Shown in pieces: positions 21,601 to 33,600 of a stretch of 64,000 nucleotides of DNA. Both the position numbers and the translations under genes were made by a program. The first letter of the stretch is position 1, and each line of letters begins with the position of its first letter. This stretch comes from Spirometra erinaceieuropaei (Eukaryota; Platyhelminthes; Cestoda; Diphyllobothriidea; Diphyllobothriidae), in NCBI GenBank assembly GCA_902702965.1, contig CACRXP010000396.1, forward strand, positions 103,193 to 167,192, given 5' to 3'. The notes under the pieces are model-generated. The model was not told the DNA's origin, did not search any database, and saw only the letters and a list, made by a program, of their open reading frames with translations.

Positions 21601-24599
21601 TAGTGCCAAGAAGCGTTCCTTGGCTGGAATTACAGTGTGCGTGACCGACCTCACGAAATGTTGGCCGAAATTCTGAATTGCACTTTCGACTAGGAAGGAT
21701 TAACAAGGTGGCGTTGTAAGAGTAATTATTATGCGGCATAATCCTGTAGTATTTCGGACTCATCAGGATGTCCGCAAAAATGACTACTTAAGTAGCATGC
21801 ATTGTGCACATTGATTTTGGATGGTCTCATAAATTCAAATATATTTTATAGAAAAGATATGCAAAAATATGCTTTTTACCCGTTTGGTAGAAAACACATT
21901 GTCTTCACATTTTATACCCGGAAAAAGTGTATATTTAGGATTTGAAAAACTTTCCCAATTCCCGAATAATTTTGAGCCCGATCAGCCGTTGCATTTGCGC
22001 TTAGCGATTTCAGTCTACAAGTTGCATGACTTCCGCGTAAGGAAAATCATATGTTCCTCTATGCCTTTATAAGGATACTGTATAGAGTTCATAACATTTT
22101 GCAATGGATACAGGATGTATTGTACACTTCACGAGGAACATTGATAAAAGAACACGTACGATGCTGTATATATGGACATCGCACGATCTTAAAAACCTCA
22201 TAATTAGGAACTTTTTAAAACCAAAAGATAACCTTTTTGGGGTATAAAATATAAAGACAATGTGGTTTTCTACCAAACGTGTAAAAGAAAGCATATTTTG
22301 CATATGTTTTCTATAAAATATATTTGAATTTGTATGACCATCCAAAATCAGTATGCAAAATGCATGCTACTTAAGTAGTCATTTTTTGCCGGGTGTGGTT
22401 TCCGCGGAAAGTCAGAAAGAAGTGCATTCAAAAGCGGACATCCTGGTGAGTCCGAAATACTACAGGATTATGCCACATGGTAATTAATCTTGCAATGCCA
22501 CCTTATTAATCCTTCCTAGTTGAAAACGCATTTCAGAATTTTGGCCAACATTTCATGAGATTGGTAGCGCACTGTATAAGGCACGGTTGGCCAGTAAAAC
22601 ATGTGTCCATGGCAAGATCTAATCGCCGACACCCGGAATTCAGGTTGGGGCACACCCACCTTTCGTGGGAATAATTCACGCTCCCTTTTAGTGACTCAGG
22701 AAGGGAGCCTGCTTTTTTCTGTTTAGCATCTATTTTGTTGGAACCGCAGTGCAACATGCCTTGTTTGCAAAAGCTCTGCTGATATTTGCTTGTCAATTGT
22801 GTTGAACACTTATTGTAGTCTGTGGTGGAACACGCAACGCGAGTTTGGGTTCAGCAACTCGAGTCAAATGCATTCTGTTTGAATTACTCTTATATTTCCG
22901 CGGCCCCTCGTGTTGTGAGAAATGTCATCGTAGGAAGAGCGCTCATTGACTAGGCTACGGAGCATGCTCGCACCGCTGCACCGTGGGGCTCAGTCCGGAG
23001 TTCTCACCGGCAGTCACGTACCGACCAGTCATGTTGGCAGGATAGACAACTGACAAGGTCAGGCGATGTCGGGATGGGCATTTCCGGCTTATCGACCGTC
23101 ATCAGCCGTTCATACCCAACCGCATGTCTGTGTGATTTAGGATTCCAATCCGATGTTCTTTGGTTATGGAGCGTTTTTAACTACACTGCTCTACCATCGA
23201 GCAACGGGCCCGTGGTCCTGTCGGTTGTGATCGGGAAGTATATTACCGTAGAAAGAGCGTTTACTGCTTAGGTTTCGGGACGTACCCGTCCTATTGTGTT
23301 CGAGGGCCTAGTCCAGAGTTTTCGCAAGCAGTCGCACATCGACCAGTAATGCAAACAGGGATCCTACTGACTGGACAAGTCAAACTACTTCATCGCAGTA
23401 TCAAGTCATTGTGGATTTTTTACACCGGAAAAACCGTGCCCAGCGCACAGGTGGTCCTTTAATGTCCCATTGTCGTTCCCGAGTTTCGCGAAGCTCTTCA
23501 GTCAAACAAGTAGTGCTAGCACTTTACATTGCAAGACAAGAGAGATTATGTTGGCAGAATGGCATTACCGACAAATGTCCGTGATAACATACTGCCTATA
23601 TCATGCGCCGCTGTGCGGCTGCTGGTTGGGCTCAAGAGAGAGCCCGTGAGGCACAACGGAACGCGCGAGTTCCGTGAGAACGATCGGTGAACGCCCCCAC
23701 CATTGTATATTCCCGATCGAAACCGACAGGGCAACGGGCTCGTGACCCAGTGGTTAGAGTCGTGGACTTCTAACTAACAGGTCGCGAGTTCGAGCCTCGG
23801 GTGTTCCACACTTCGGGGTTGGGTATGACTGGCTGACTACGGCTAATAAGCCAGAAACGGCCATTCCAGTCTCTCTTGTCTTTGTCAGTAATAACATACT
23901 GCCTATATCATGCGCCGCTGTGCGGCTGCTGGTTGAGCTCGCGAGACCGCCCGTAAGGCACAACAGAACGAGTGAGTTCCGTAAGAACGATTGGTGAGCG
24001 TCCCCTACCACCAACAATTTCTAAATTGGAGTATCTACCAAAAGGCAGACAGGGAATGCTGGGGGACCTACTGACGAGCCGAACCCTTCACAGCTGTGCC
24101 ATGCAGCGGCAGAATATCCGGCAAAACACGCGTGTATGGTCTTTTGGCTGCTACCTGTGATGTTAGTACGAAAATTACCTTACCCTAGGGGTTTAGTTTT
24201 CGGCCACTACCTTGGCTAGTCGCTGTATGTGTACCCCTCAGCATTCAGAAGGCGCGACTTTTCCAGTGATGACCAAAACGCCAGCAGAAGTTGCTGGAAA
24301 GCCTACTCGCTACTCCGACTGCTTTTTTTCTGACTCCCACGGCATCGCCTAACGTTGTCTGTTTGCGCATCCCCTTAGGTACTTCATCTTCACCTCCTTC
24401 TGGGCCTACAAGATCTACTTTGTGTTTGGCTTCACCCTGCTTGTCATCCTCATCCTGATTGCGGTGACCAGCTGTGTGAGCGTTGTCTGCTCCTACTTCC
24501 TTCTGAACGGCGAGGACTACCGGTGGTGAGCTGCTCTGCTACTTTGTTTGCCCTTGACCTCTTCACTGATTGGCGCCTCTGCGTGTTCCAGTGTGTGCT

Positions 24600-24631
<32 letters not shown>

Positions 24632-27600
24632 GATGCCAGTTGGTGTGTGTGTGTGTGTGTGTGTTGAGTGACTAAAGGGCTGCCAGTTAGGCTACAACGG
24701 ACATTCACCAATGCGACATCCAAGTAACCCCTATAGTAGCCTGTCGTGTGCGTGGCACGCGTAGACGGGTTTTTAGCCGCTGCATCTGCGCTCAACTCCG
24801 TTTGTCATTCCTCTGCCTTGTCATCAGAGCAGGATTTATGAGGGAGAAGAGAGCGTGGCAGATTCTGTGCAAGCCAGCCTCACTACTACTACTACTACTA
24901 CTTTGTTTGCCTTTGACCTCTCTTGCCCCCTTCCAGATCCTTCACCGATTGGCGCATCTGCGCGTTCGTGTGTGTGTTTGTGTGTATGGATGCCACTGGT
25001 GTGTGTGTTGAGTGACCAAAGGACTGGCATTCGGGCATTCGCTGATGGGAGATCCAAGTAACCCTTATTAGTAGCTTGTTAAGTCTGGAACGGGGAGCAG
25101 GTCGTGTGCGTGGCACGCGTAGACGGGTTCTTAGTCGCTGCACCCGCGCCCACCTCCGTTTGTCATTTCCCTGGCTTGTCACCAGAGCACGATATATGAG
25201 GAAGAAGAGAGCGTGACAGATTCTGTGCAAGTCGGCTTCACTACTAACTACAGTAGGTGGGCTAACTCATGAAATGTCAACCGAAATTCCTAAATGCGTT
25301 TTCGTTTCAAAAAGATTAATTAAGTAGGGTTGTAAAACTAACTAGTCTGCAGTATAATTCTATCACAATTCAGTCACTTCAGGATGCCGGCTTTCGACTG
25401 AACTTCATTCTGGCCGCATGTAAAAACTATACTCTATAAAAAAGAACTTCTTAAGTAACATGAATGTTTCGCATTGATTTTAGGGGCCCCTAAAAATTCA
25501 AATATATCTCACGGAAAACATGCATAAAAATATTCATTCCTTCGCTCATTTGGTAGATAATTACGTCTTCTCCCAATTTTGTACTCGAAGGAAGGGTATA
25601 ATTCGGTTTTCGAAAACTTCTCCGATTCCCTAGGAATTTTAAACCCGACCTGCCGTCACACTTGGATTCAGGGTTTCCAAACTACAAGCCGTATATTTTC
25701 CGCGTACTGAAAACCACACATTTCTCTACGGTAATAAAGGGGGACCATATAGGGTTCATAAAATTCAGCAGTGGATTTCAGCCACATTGGTAAATGCAGA
25801 GACATGACGATTTATGAACGGCCATTTCACGGTATTTAAAAATCCCACAATTAGAAACTTTTTTAAAACCGAATTATGTCCCCCTTCGAGTAGAAAATCA
25901 GAAGACGTAATTTTCTATCGAATGAGCAAAAGAGTGAATATTCTTGTGCATGTTTTCCATGAAATATAATTGGACTTTTAGGGACATCGAAAATCTGGGA
26001 GAAAAATTCATGCTTTTTACCTAGTCATTTTTTGTAGTGTATAGTTTTATATGCAACTGGAAGGAAGTTAATTCGAAAGCCGGCATCCTGAGGTAACTGA
26101 AATATTATAGAATTATACTGCACGCTGATTAGTTTTGCAACCCTGCTTAATTAATCTTTTCGAAACGAGAACGCATTTCGGAATTTCTGTTGACATTTTA
26201 TGAGTTAGCCCACCTGCTGTAGTTAGTAGGGAGGCCCACTTGCACAGAATCTGCCCCGCTCTCGTCTTCCTCAGAATGCTCTGACAACATCCCGCTCTTT
26301 GGGCGCGTGCAGTCGACGTCGCTCGAGACGGTCAGATTGTCGAATGCCACACTCGAGCCAACTGTACATGCGAAGTCTGGTTTCTGTCGTTCGGTTGATG
26401 GATGATTTCCTGCATCCCGCCTCATGGCCACTGCAGGCATCTGCTTGTAGTTGCAGATGCGTCTTCAGCCCTATCTAGGTCTAGCATTGGCTTTTTTGCC
26501 TCTGGCAGGCGACTTGCTGTATTGATGTCTAATTAGTCTTACTGAGGGGCGCAGAGGAGAAAATGTTCTGGACAAGGCCAGCCCATTAGCTTTGTTCACT
26601 CGACTGCCGGAACTCCGACATCGGGGTCCGACATCGGACAAACTCCCTATCCCCGGACAACTGTAGCTCACTCTGCATGAGCTACTGTCCACGGCACTCT
26701 CCCTCAGTCGTTTGACATTCAGCCTGGCGCTCGACTCCGTTTTATCCTGCCACCCGTCCTACGCAATTGCATAGCTGTCTGATTTCCTGGCGGTTTTGAC
26801 GATGTCCAATTTGCCCTAGCACGCACCGACAACACTGCCTTACCATCTTCAGGCTGTGATGATCTACAGGACTTAGCGCCTCAATTGAATGAAATGTCTG
26901 ACTCAGTCGGAGTTTTGATCGACACTGTAAAAAGCACAGCGTGCACTTCTCCGGTGACCGATTTGCTCGCCTCTGTCGGCACCCTCTACCACCTTAAACC
27001 CCCCCCCCCCGTCCCGCCCCCGACGGATCTTCCTCTGCACAGTCCCCTTTTGCAGGACCAGGCTCTCCACTTTCCCGCCTCACTGTCTGATCCTGTCCAC
27101 CCGTTTACGTCCCTTCGTAAAGAATGTCGAGGAATTAGTTTGTGTGACCTCGTGTTTCGTCTCTCACTCGGCAGGCAAGGAAACTACGCTCGCTTGATGC
27201 TGTTCCACAGTTCTTCTTGCCGTCACCGTTGATAGTGACTCTAACATTGATGTCGTAAACGACGCCCCACCGTCTGTGGAGGCCTAGTTAGATTCAGCAA
27301 CCAATCAGCGCAGAGGGCGACGTTGTCCACCTCTGAGCCTCCTACCCCATCCTCTCCGCCGATTGGTCAGCGTGCATTGCACTAGTGTCAGAGCATTCAC
27401 CTGTCAGCTTGCGGAAGTGAACCGTTTCAAACATCTACGGGAAGTTTTTGCCAAATGAACAGAGTGAGGACGACATCCCCACTCTAATCGATGCTACTTG
27501 CAGGGTTTTTGCGGCTGTCAGTGGTGTATACGGACCTGTCGCCATATGTAAAACCATGCGCCGTCTGAAGTGCCTGTGTTTTTTCCTCCTACATTCAACA

Positions 27601-30600
27601 GAAAGTAAACATCTGAGTGGACAGGTAGACTATAGTTTTTTAAAAAAACCTTCAAATGCCAAATGTGGCCTTTTTCGATGCCTCCGGGGAGTACTGTGGT
27701 TTTGTCTGGCCGACTATATCTCCAACTTCCGAGACAGTGAAGAGTCGCCACCTCATGTACTTTGGCAATGCACTTTGTCAGCCCAAGAGCGAACCCGATC
27801 AGACCTTCAGCCGTAAATTTCTGCTGCCAGCACGATCGTAGTGGAGACCAATTGAAAAGATTGACAAGCTGAATGAAGTCCAACCGAAGGAGGATTCCGC
27901 CTCCGAGATCCTTCGATGTCCAGAAAGTGGCCGTCAATCGCTCAGGCACTTCTGGTCGCAGATCTTGTGCCACACTGCTTCCCGTTGTCTGAGGGTAGCG
28001 TCCTTTGAGCCAGTTTTAACGACTGTCAAGGAGACATCACCCGCGTTCCATTCATCTGCCGTAGTGAGAGAAGATACATTACCGTGGATATACGTACTCA
28101 GCTTTGTTGTCAACCCTAGAAGTGTATCGGTAAGATCTTATTTCGTAGCCGCAACCGTAGGGCGTTAGGGTCAGGGATTAGCGTTAGAGGGGTCATGGTT
28201 CACGGAACCTCAGTCTATCAACAAGTGCAACGACATTCCCACTCCATATTCCGTGCTGAGGCATAGGCTGGCCAAACTAATTGACCACTCGGAGAGCGCG
28301 CAAGCCGGTGAGCCAGATGGCCGAGCCATCATCACGCCAGCATCCAGCACGGGTGACGAGATTTCAGCAATTAACAACTTTCATGCCAGCCATCAAGCAA
28401 TTAGCGCACCAGCGGGCAACAATCCTTGATGAAGGAGAGCGCGGTTAATTGCTATAGGTATGCGGTAGCATAGCGACCGCAACTTCCTGTGCACGAGTCA
28501 CCCTTTTCTGCCACTGTCCCTGATGATGGGTTGAAGTGAGAATTCGAAAAGTCAGGCGAATATGGCCCTTGTTCCAGCGATCGCTTCTTCTTCTGATTTA
28601 GGGGTTGGTGTTAAACTCCCTATTATCACCAGTCCCGTATGGCAGGCGCGACTGCGAAATAAAATCCGACCGCAGTGTATCGAAGTCGGCTTTTATCACC
28701 ATACACCGGGACATATTTGGTTTGTACTGGAAACCCCTCCAATCGCTACTTGAGTAGTACATAATGTACATATGAACAATATTTCCGTTTTTTGAAATTT
28801 CCTTCCTAGTAGATGCCGATGTCCCTCTTGCTAGTAAGGCATGCTGGCTGTTTCAGGAGACATATTCATCAGGTCTTTTATACTTCGGAGATGCCTTCAT
28901 TCCAAGTGAATGGCGAATCTTAAAAACAGGCAAAATCTTCCATCTGTCGCAGAAAAAGGCGTTATTTTCTTTCAGAAGAAAAGGTGGCGAGCAAACATTG
29001 TTTTGATAATTTCTCTTTAGGTCGGTACAGTTATATGGGAGCGAGATACGGTAATTGAAAAAATCGGTAAAAGTTAGTTCTTAAAATGAAGGCTATCAAG
29101 AGCGGAAGGGCGCAGAAAGTTGCTTGTTGTTAGTCAACCTTTGACCACGGTAAGCGCGGAGTCTGAACGGGGTTATTCTGGACGCATAGGGTCGGTTTTC
29201 GTAGCTTGATGGCGGTCGCTTCTGCTGTCGCTAACAGGCGCTGCCCCAGTAGCTTAGGGCACCTCGAGGGGACTTTATAAATCACACGAAATGCTTCAGC
29301 GGGGTCCACACGATGCCCTAAATCCTCTGCATGCGCAAGGATGGCGCTGTCTATTCTCCTATTTTCACCTTTGCCAGCCATGCGAGAAGGCGCTCTCGTA
29401 TTCTTTTGGAAGGGCGCCGAGTCGTACGACCAATATAACCTGCTCCACAGGAGCAAGTGAATGAGTAGATGCGCATTGAGACGGTCTGAGGTGGCAGCCT
29501 ATCCTTGCCTTCTCCGCGTAAAATGGGGTTAGTAGAGAATAATATGCGAGCCCTTGCTGCTGGGAAAGTTCCCGAAATAGCTTGGTGAAGGCGTCTTCTT
29601 AGGAGTTCACTCGCAGCGTCTCCTTGGAAAGGGACTTTGAGGAAAAACGTTTTCTTTTCGGCGGTCAGTGTGGTTGGTTTTGCGGGTCGTTCGGCAAGGT
29701 TCTTTACAATTAACCTGTCAGGATACCGGTTTTCGCGAAACAAATCCTGGATTTTTCTAAATTCCTTCTCGATACTATCTGTTGAACAGATATTTTTTCC
29801 AGTCCTTTGTGCCAAACACCTGACTAGATTTCGTTTTTGTTGGAGAGGTACGAAAAATTAGCATGGGAAACGAAATGTTGTCATTTGCCATCTGAAGCAA
29901 TCATTGTATTTTAGCCTCCAACATTAATTCACACCGACGCCGTTTTCCGTGTCATATTGCCTGATCCTTGACCTTTCAAGTCTCTCCTTATTACCTCCTC
30001 CTCCTCCTAGGCAATGGGTCAGTTTCTGCTCGGGCGCGTCCACTGCCGTCTACATCTACCTCTATTCCATCTACTACTTCATTTTCAAGACCAGGTAGGA
30101 GCCTTTTTTGTGCCCGAAACTTCCTTTAGCTTTTCACGCCGGTGCCCTCCAGTTGACTCTGCACCACCCACGGAAGGGCATTGGTTGTCATCATATGACC
30201 TTGAGCATTCTTAACCATCCAATGTTTTTAAGCAGGAAATTGCTCTCTCCCTCGCCGGCTGTCGGGATTTCCAACCAGAGCGAGCACACCATTGTTCCCA
30301 AGCCTACGTAAACCCCGTTGCTCTGCTTGGTCTCGAAAGTAGATGTCAGCATCTAACTCTCTATGATACCCTGACGGCGGCGGCGAATGCCGAGACCTTG
30401 AGGGATGGCGAGGAGCGTTTACGTATGACCTGTGGCTTATATATGTAGCATGTTCGCTTGATTAGTGTTTAGCCACGCCTGCAAGTATTACAGCCACAGA
30501 GTTCATGATTACTCATTGATCGGACTCGAGAGCCTGCTTGTTTCGCTACTGGCCTTCATTGAAGGCTATTTCCCTATCCGCCGCTTGTGGATGCATGGAG

Positions 30601-33600
30601 TAGCTTGCAGCTGGGCTATCAAACTAGCCGCGTCCCATTATTGCTGGCCTAAAAGGCATTAAATAATTAATAGGGGTGTTGGCAGATTTTGATCTAACTG
30701 TGAAAAACTTGACAACCTTACTGTCGTTGGTTCGAATCTGGCTGATGGCGTTGAGTTTTTCACAGTTGGGTCGAAATGAATTATTCAAAATCTGGGCAAC
30801 GATGGGGAGTAGAACCCCCAACTAACTTCAGCTAGCCTAAAGACCGTGTTATGCGTTTAATGCTGGTAGCGGGGATTTTACAGGACGTAGAGCATAAAGA
30901 CACAGAAAATGGATAAATTTCTGCCGAAAGTCTTATCGCACGCTGTCATTTGGCAAAGAAACTGAGCGCGGTAATTAAAAAACAAACAAAAACCGGTTTT
31001 CAAAAATAACGCCGCTAGCAAATTTACATTTAGTCAGGAAGGGAAGGAAATTTCAAACAATGGGAATGGTAAGTGATGTTTACAGTCGCACTGAATTTTA
31101 GAGTATATTTCTGGAGTTGTCATTTACTTGCGGTCCTATACCCTATCGTTGCCAAAATCCGCCACAACACCTATTAATTAGGTGAGCCTGGTAGTCTTCT
31201 GGTTAGTCGCTTAAGAAATCCTGGTGGATTTCATATGTTGCAGTAGACTGGGTGAGTAACTTCACCCAAATGTGATTAAACGTACGGCTTCCGGTGGGGC
31301 CTTGTAACTCAGGTGATTAGAGCATTAACTGTGCTCAAGCCTCCCCCTTGCTGTCGTAGATTCAAATCCCGCCGAAATGGCCAAGTATTTCAGATTGGGG
31401 GTCAAAATGAATTACAGATTTAGCAGCCAGAGCGAGAGAGAGTTTTGTTGATAGAAGCGAACAGGCGAGTTCCAGGTAGCAGTTCAGAATACGACGATGC
31501 GATCACTGGAACAAGAAATTTATTGGTCTGACGTTTTGGATTCTCACTCGAATCCATCATCAGTGCGCATACGGTCCCACGGCAGCCACATGCTATAAAT
31601 ACTACACGCCTTGTGTCACCATCACCTTTATCTGCGAATGTCTCTGATGATGGATTCGAGTGAGAATCCGAAACGTCAGGCAAATAAATTTCTTGTTCCA
31701 GTGATCGCATCTTCGTCTTCTAGAGAATTTTGTTTCGATCGAAATTAGCGAAGTAGGTGGCCTGCATTCCTTGCTACTCAGGCATTCCCTGGCGTGATTG
31801 CGTTTTACACCTCAAGTTCGGGCAGGGAAACGGCCTCCACGACTGACGCGAGCGAGGTGAACCAGGTAATTTAGATTTTTGTCTGACATAGTCATCGACG
31901 TATTATGTCCAAGCAATTAATGTTGTTCGCGCGGAAGACACTCGTGGCGGGTCTGGCAGAGGGTTTGGTTTGCATGGTTATGCTGGTGACTATGGTCTTC
32001 AACAATTCTCCGGTGCATCCGCAACTTAAAAGAGACGTTTATAGATTAGATGCTAGTACAGAATGCGTTCTTGACACTTTTCTTTGAACTGCCAATTTAG
32101 AACCCTCTCGGCTGGCCGCACGATAAATACCGTTAATGTCGAGATAATTAAATAGTCATTTCTTGCCTATTAGCCGTTTCCAGCCCACCATATTTCAACT
32201 TTGAGTTTCCATCATCCCTCGAGGAAGAGTGGGGGGGCAGAGGATGAGTTCATGAACTGAGCTTTACCGACGTCTCAGATACGTTCCCGTTTCCGCCCTT
32301 TCATGGTGCTGTGGTGACTCATCCTGTTAGCCTTGGCTTATTCAGCCTCGTATTACAACGGTGTTCGGCGCGCGCACTTTGACCTGCCAATGTGTTGCTG
32401 ATTGTCTGTCAACTATCTGTAACCGACCTCTGGAAGGCTCGCGTGAATTTTACCCCCCCCCCCCGCTCATCACCCGACCGATTAATTTGTCACTGTGGCT
32501 CGTGCAAATTGCTCTGGACTTCTTGGGCGCCTCGGTGAGCAGGTATTGCGTGCTGGTCACATCTTTTAAGAAAGCTAAGGTCATCCACCGAGCCAATGCG
32601 AGGACGGCCAGACTGGCGGCACACTTGATCGAGCCGCGCGCACCCGCATCCCGCCTATCAGGCGCTGCACGTGAGGCACGAATTACTTCGAACAGGCAAA
32701 CAAAGTCATGCAGGGCTAACAGCTCGCGACCAGTGTGGAACATCGGCGCTACCCAAAAAAACGAAAGCATTTCGCGCGAACGGCGACGACTAATCAGCGC
32801 GCCACCTGTAACGGGCCGGGCCGACCGGCTCATTTTCGCAGATTCGGTGACCAGACTGGACTTTTCTGATCCGTATATGGTCATCACACACCCGTAGCGC
32901 AACTTCAGCCCGAGGTTGCGTGCGTTTGGAGCCTGGGTTAATAACTGTGGGTCAATGCTCTGGCACGGTTCATTTATCTCTTCCAACTATACTCTAAACG
33001 GGCCTATCTTGCTTCATCAAATCAAAATGATAATTTAAAAAACCCGACAGGGAGTTCATCACTAGTGTGACCAGACTTTGTAATTCTCATTGACCTCCTT
33101 ATGATTCACAGGCAGATCGCTAAGAGTGCAACAGGCCAGACGCAGACAGCTGTTTCACGGTCGTTACCGATCATCAGTGCGTCATAGGTCTTATGGAGTC
33201 ACACGCCTACTTGAAATGTTTATGTACCTCATTTCCCAAGGCCAATGACGTACTGATGATCGGTAGCGACCGTGAAACAGCTGTCTGCGTCTGGCCTGTT
33301 GCAATCTTAGCGAGCTGCTCATGTATTATATATGGTATGTGTCTCATGGTACAACGTTCGTTGCCGCCAGTACGAAGCTGGCGTATCGAGTGAGATCCTA
33401 ACCACAACAGCGAGGGGTCACTCTCCGTATGATTCTCAAGTGCTCCTCGTTCGACTGTTTAGCCTAACCCCCGCCCCAGCAGCAACTAGCACAATGGGTT
33501 GTTTTATGAACCCTAGGTCTTGTAAACACAGACCACGCCGGCTGGAGAGTCAACTTTCTCAACTCCCAGCGTGGCTCGTTGCTTTGCAAGGTTATATTGC

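Larger units (their letters stand above)
31495..31720. mobile_element. Penelope-like family 1: back-to-back terminal repeats without coding part
   Basis: Left part on - strand and right part on + strand each contain the block GATCACTGGAACAAGAAAT (31502) / its complement ATTTCTTGTTCCAGTGATC (31689), and each contains a hammerhead motif. Between them, TCCCACGGCAGCCACATG and TATAAATACTACACGCC match 43739-43785 in reverse. No ORF lies between. It looks like a deletion or read-through product of the inverted ends seen around 43.6-44.7 kb. Confidence 0.75.

Noticed and set aside
26885..27232. 115-codon proline-rich ORF as an exon
   Set aside because: Proline richness comes from a C run; no splice structure or family match.
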